This document shows, one piece after another, positions 5,402 to 7,252 of a DNA stretch of 7,252 nt. Position numbers and translations under genes: made by a program. The notes under the pieces were generated by a model that saw only the letters and a list, made by a program, of their open reading frames with translations, did no database searches and was not told where the DNA came from. Source of the stretch: a bacterium (lineage in GTDB: Bacteria; Electryoneota; Electryoneia; Electryoneales; Electryoneaceae); the NCBI GenBank assembly GCA_014729955.1, contig WJJA01000299.1:1-7252 (forward strand), read 5' to 3'. The first letter of the stretch is position 1. Each line of letters starts with the position of its first letter.

Positions 5402-6061
5402 TCATCCGCGCACCGCTTCCATATATGCCGCCAGTTTCTCTTCTACCAGCTGCATCTCGGTGCGTATCCCGCTGCATATGTCCACGCCGAACGGTCGGAC
5501 CGACTCGTAAGCTTCCCGCACGTTACCGGCGTTCAAGCCGCCCGCCAGGAACACTGGTTTTCCGACGCGCTGCACGATTTCCCTGCTCACTTTCCAATCG
5601 TGTGCCTTTCCGGTGCCGCCAAGCACTTTGATCTCAGCGTCCGGAGTGCCGGAATCGAGCAGGATTGCATCGCTGGTTTCAGCTGCGTCGACGGCATCGG
5701 CCACCACTTCAGGACCTGTCACGTGGATCACCTGGATCAGGTCGATCCCCGGCAGCGCTTCACGCACCTGCCGATGCTGCTCCGGTTCGACATGATCGAC
5801 CAACTGCAGGGCTCCGACACCGGTTCGTTTCTGCTGCTCAATAATCACATCCGCCTGTGTCTCCATCGTCAGCAGTACAGCGGTCACACCCGGCGGTGTC
5901 CAGGCCGCGATCTGCGCTGCTGTATCTTCCCCGATCATGCCGGGGCCGCTCGGCATTCGCCCCACCAGCCCGAGAAGATCGGCACCGTACCGGACCGCCA
6001 ACTGAGCTTCCGCCAGGTTTTGTATGCAGCAGATTTTGACATAGGGACGGCTGTTCGGCAT
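5402..6061 (-). CDS. TrpF-like (beta/alpha)8-barrel protein (phosphoribosylanthranilate isomerase family)
   Basis: A 219-residue protein of the TrpF fold. Family marks are VKIC with Cys11 (the general-base Cys7 of Thermotoga TrpF), ILLDS with Asp136 (the general-acid Asp126), the phosphate-binding GGTG (148-151) with HDW (154-156), LAGGLNAGNV (172-181) and PFGVDICSG (190-198). Canonical TrpF isomerises phosphoribosylanthranilate in tryptophan synthesis. Here the SPR/SKR signature is MPSGPG (36-41), placing Pro40 where Arg36 contacts anthranilate; QLHG reads QLVD (86-89), and the C-terminal PGxKD is missing. The substrate may therefore differ, so I give no symbol. I start at ATG 6061, which has GGGAG 9 nt upstream; an in-frame TTG at 6097 lacks a binding site and precedes the family start. 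It converges on tnaA with 120 bp between stops. Confidence 0.8.
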   Translation of the reverse strand: MPNSRPYVKICCIQNLAEAQLAVRYGADLLGLVGRMPSGPGMIGEDTAAQIAAWTPPGVTAVLLTMETQADVIIEQQKRTGVGALQLVDHVEPEQHRQVREALPGIDLIQVIHVTGPEVVADAVDAAETSDAILLDSGTPDAEIKVLGGTGKAHDWKVSREIVQRVGKPVFLAGGLNAGNVREAYESVRPFGVDICSGIRTEMQLVEEKLAAYMEAVRG

Positions 6062-6295
6062 GACGATGGACTCCCGCAAAACTGGTTCAAGAAACAAAAG
6101 ATAGAGATCGGCCGTGGAGAGGGCAATGTTTGCAGGGTCAACACTTGAGCGGCTGGAAGCGGCGATTTCGGACTTCCCTGTTTAAGCCGGACCCGATGCA
6201 TGAGCATCAGGCTGTCATCCCTGAACTCATCTTCAGACAGGTACTTGTTCCTTCGCATTGACCTGCCCGCCGAAGTGCCGCGGTGAAGAGTACCC
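6062..6295. other. Intergenic region between Na+/Pi transporter and TrpF-like gene
   Basis: 234 bp with no convincing gene. A minus-strand ATG at 6258 opens a frame starting MRRNKYLSEDEF, but it runs 126 bp into the TrpF-like gene and loses protein-like character after about 27 codons. A small GATGC/GCATC hairpin (6195-6208) has no T-tract. TTGACC (6141-6136, minus strand) matches a -35 box, but no -10 is correctly spaced from it. Confidence 0.5.
6071..6075 (-). promoter_or_regulatory. Ribosome binding site deciding the TrpF-like start
   Basis: On the minus strand GGGAG sits 9 nt before the ATG at 6061. No comparable site precedes the in-frame TTG at 6097, so the shorter 219-residue product is preferred. 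Confidence 0.6.
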
Positions 6296-7252
6296 TTACT
6301 GCAGTCCGCCGCCGGAAAAGATCAGTACCACCAGCGGGATGCCAATGAAAACAAGCGGCACCAGAACAAAGGGAAACCAGCGCTGTTCGGCCGAAACGAA
6401 CGCGAGGCGATCGGCCAGGAACGCAGGCACCTTCATGAACGGCAGGAAAATACCGATGCCGAGAATATTGAACATCAGGTGAGTCAGCGCGACCGTGATT
6501 GCTGAGACCTCGGCGGTGACCAGGGCCGCAAGCAGGGCGGTAAAGGTCGTCCCGATATTGGCGCCCATGGTGAAGGGAAGCACCTGCTTCAACGTCACCA
6601 CGCCCGTAGCCGCCAGCGGAACAATCAGGGAGGTTGTCACCGAGCTGGACTGCACAATCGCAGTAAGCACAACGCCGGCCAACATACTGACGGCCGGCGA
6701 GCGAAAGATCACCTTGTTGAAGACTTCCTGCAGCTTTTCGATCATCAACGTCTTCATGATCGTCACAATCGACCGCAGCGAAACCAGCAAAATCACCAGG
6801 GCGCCGATCAGCATCACCCAGCCGTTTTCCATCATTGCCCATTCGAGCAGCCCGACCACAGGATCGACCACCAGCTTGATCGGTCCCGTGAAGGTAAACC
6901 CGCCGCCCTTTTCAAAGAGCTGTTCGATGGTGTACGCAATTCGTCCCAACAGGTTGAACTGCATTTGCAGCGGCATCAGCACAGCCACGGTGAGGAAGTT
7001 GAAAATGTCATGCACCGTCGCCGCACCGAACGCCTTTCGAAACTCGTCTTTATTGCGGATGTGCCCTAACGAGACGACGGTGTTTGTGATGCTTGTGCCC
7101 ACGTTCGCGCCCATCACAATGGGTATCGCCTGCTCGATGGAAAATAGACCACCGCCGACCAGGCCGACCACGATCGAGGTTGTAGTCGAGGAACTTTGCA
7201 CGAGACTTGTGGTAAGGATGCCGATCAGGAGACCCAGCATCGGGTTCTCTGC
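6296..7252 (-). CDS. Na+/phosphate cotransporter (NptA/SLC34-like), 5'-truncated by window edge
   Basis: Inner-membrane sodium-dependent phosphate uptake protein of the PNaS family. Numbering from the first in-window Met (7240), the two inverted-repeat halves each carry the QSSS signature (15-18 and 197-200) followed by Thr-Ser, and each is followed by a GANxGT motif (44-49 and 226-231), the hallmark of the family. The frame continues upstream through Ala-Glu-Asn-Pro to the window edge, so that Met is internal and the N-terminus is missing. ENPMLGLLIG is the normal lead-in to the first QSSS. The protein ends in a hydrophobic helix and GGGLQ, with no C-terminal PhoU domain, as in shorter NptA-type members. 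It is followed by 234 bp without a convincing gene, so it may end its own transcription unit. Confidence 0.92.
   Translation of the reverse strand, partial: AENPMLGLLIGILTTSLVQSSSTTTSIVVGLVGGGLFSIEQAIPIVMGANVGTSITNTVVSLGHIRNKDEFRKAFGAATVHDIFNFLTVAVLMPLQMQFNLLGRIAYTIEQLFEKGGGFTFTGPIKLVVDPVVGLLEWAMMENGWVMLIGALVILLVSLRSIVTIMKTLMIEKLQEVFNKVIFRSPAVSMLAGVVLTAIVQSSSVTTSLIVPLAATGVVTLKQVLPFTMGANIGTTFTALLAALVTAEVSAITVALTHLMFNILGIGIFLPFMKVPAFLADRLAFVSAEQRWFPFVLVPLVFIGIPLVVLIFSGGGLQ

Noticed and set aside
5935..6258. Minus-strand 107-codon frame upstream of the TrpF-like gene, starting MRRNKYLSEDEF.
   Set aside because: It overlaps the well-supported TrpF-like gene by 126 bp in another frame and most of its product is not protein-like. 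A very short peptide from the first part cannot be excluded.
6207..6842. A 211-codon minus-strand frame inside the Na+/Pi transporter gene.
   Set aside because: It is an out-of-frame shadow of a transporter with clear paired QSSS and GANxGT motifs.

Overview
The window reads as a stretch of chromosome from a Gram-negative bacterium of moderately high GC content. KdsB (CMP-Kdo synthesis) implies lipopolysaccharide, and the Na+/phosphate cotransporter family fits a marine, saline or phosphate-scavenging lifestyle without proving one. I cannot assign a phylum from the sequence alone. No rRNA, tRNA, CRISPR array, phage gene or complete insertion sequence is visible.

Layout. (1) 1-1018, plus strand: the C-terminal part of an MFS transporter cut by the left edge. 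(2) 1019-1503: a gene-free gap between two converging genes. It holds a 46-nt REP-like hairpin (1042-1087) and a 256-bp MITE-like element (1156-1411) with near-identical 16-bp terminal inverted repeats and a 4-bp ATAG target duplication. (3) 3693 down to 1504, minus strand: a very tight four-gene operon of a GyrI-like domain protein, a UPF0173/UlaG-like metallo-beta-lactamase-fold hydrolase, a GatC-like small protein and KdsB. The gaps are +2, -4 and -4 nt. (4) 3694-3898: a divergent regulatory region. (5) 3899-5281, plus strand: a PLP-dependent beta-eliminating lyase, best called tryptophanase. Its backbone aligns without gaps to tyrosine phenol-lyase, but its specificity residues are of the tryptophanase type. 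(6) 6061 down to 5402, minus strand: a TrpF-like (beta/alpha)8-barrel protein that keeps the catalytic Cys and Asp but lacks the usual anthranilate-binding signature. (7) 7252 down to 6296, minus strand: a Na+/Pi cotransporter cut by the right edge.

How the genes fit together. The lyase would cleave tryptophan to indole, pyruvate and ammonia. The TrpF-like gene converges on it, but it lacks canonical TrpF motifs and stands apart from other trp genes, so a role in tryptophan synthesis is doubtful. In the four-gene operon only KdsB has a clear pathway. The GatC-like protein has no GatA or GatB beside it. I did not find an obvious new multi-gene system. The points most worth a second look are the MITE-like element, the lyase and TrpF-like active sites, and the orphan GatC-like gene with its TTG start. 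Comparisons with named reference enzymes are from memory, not from a search.
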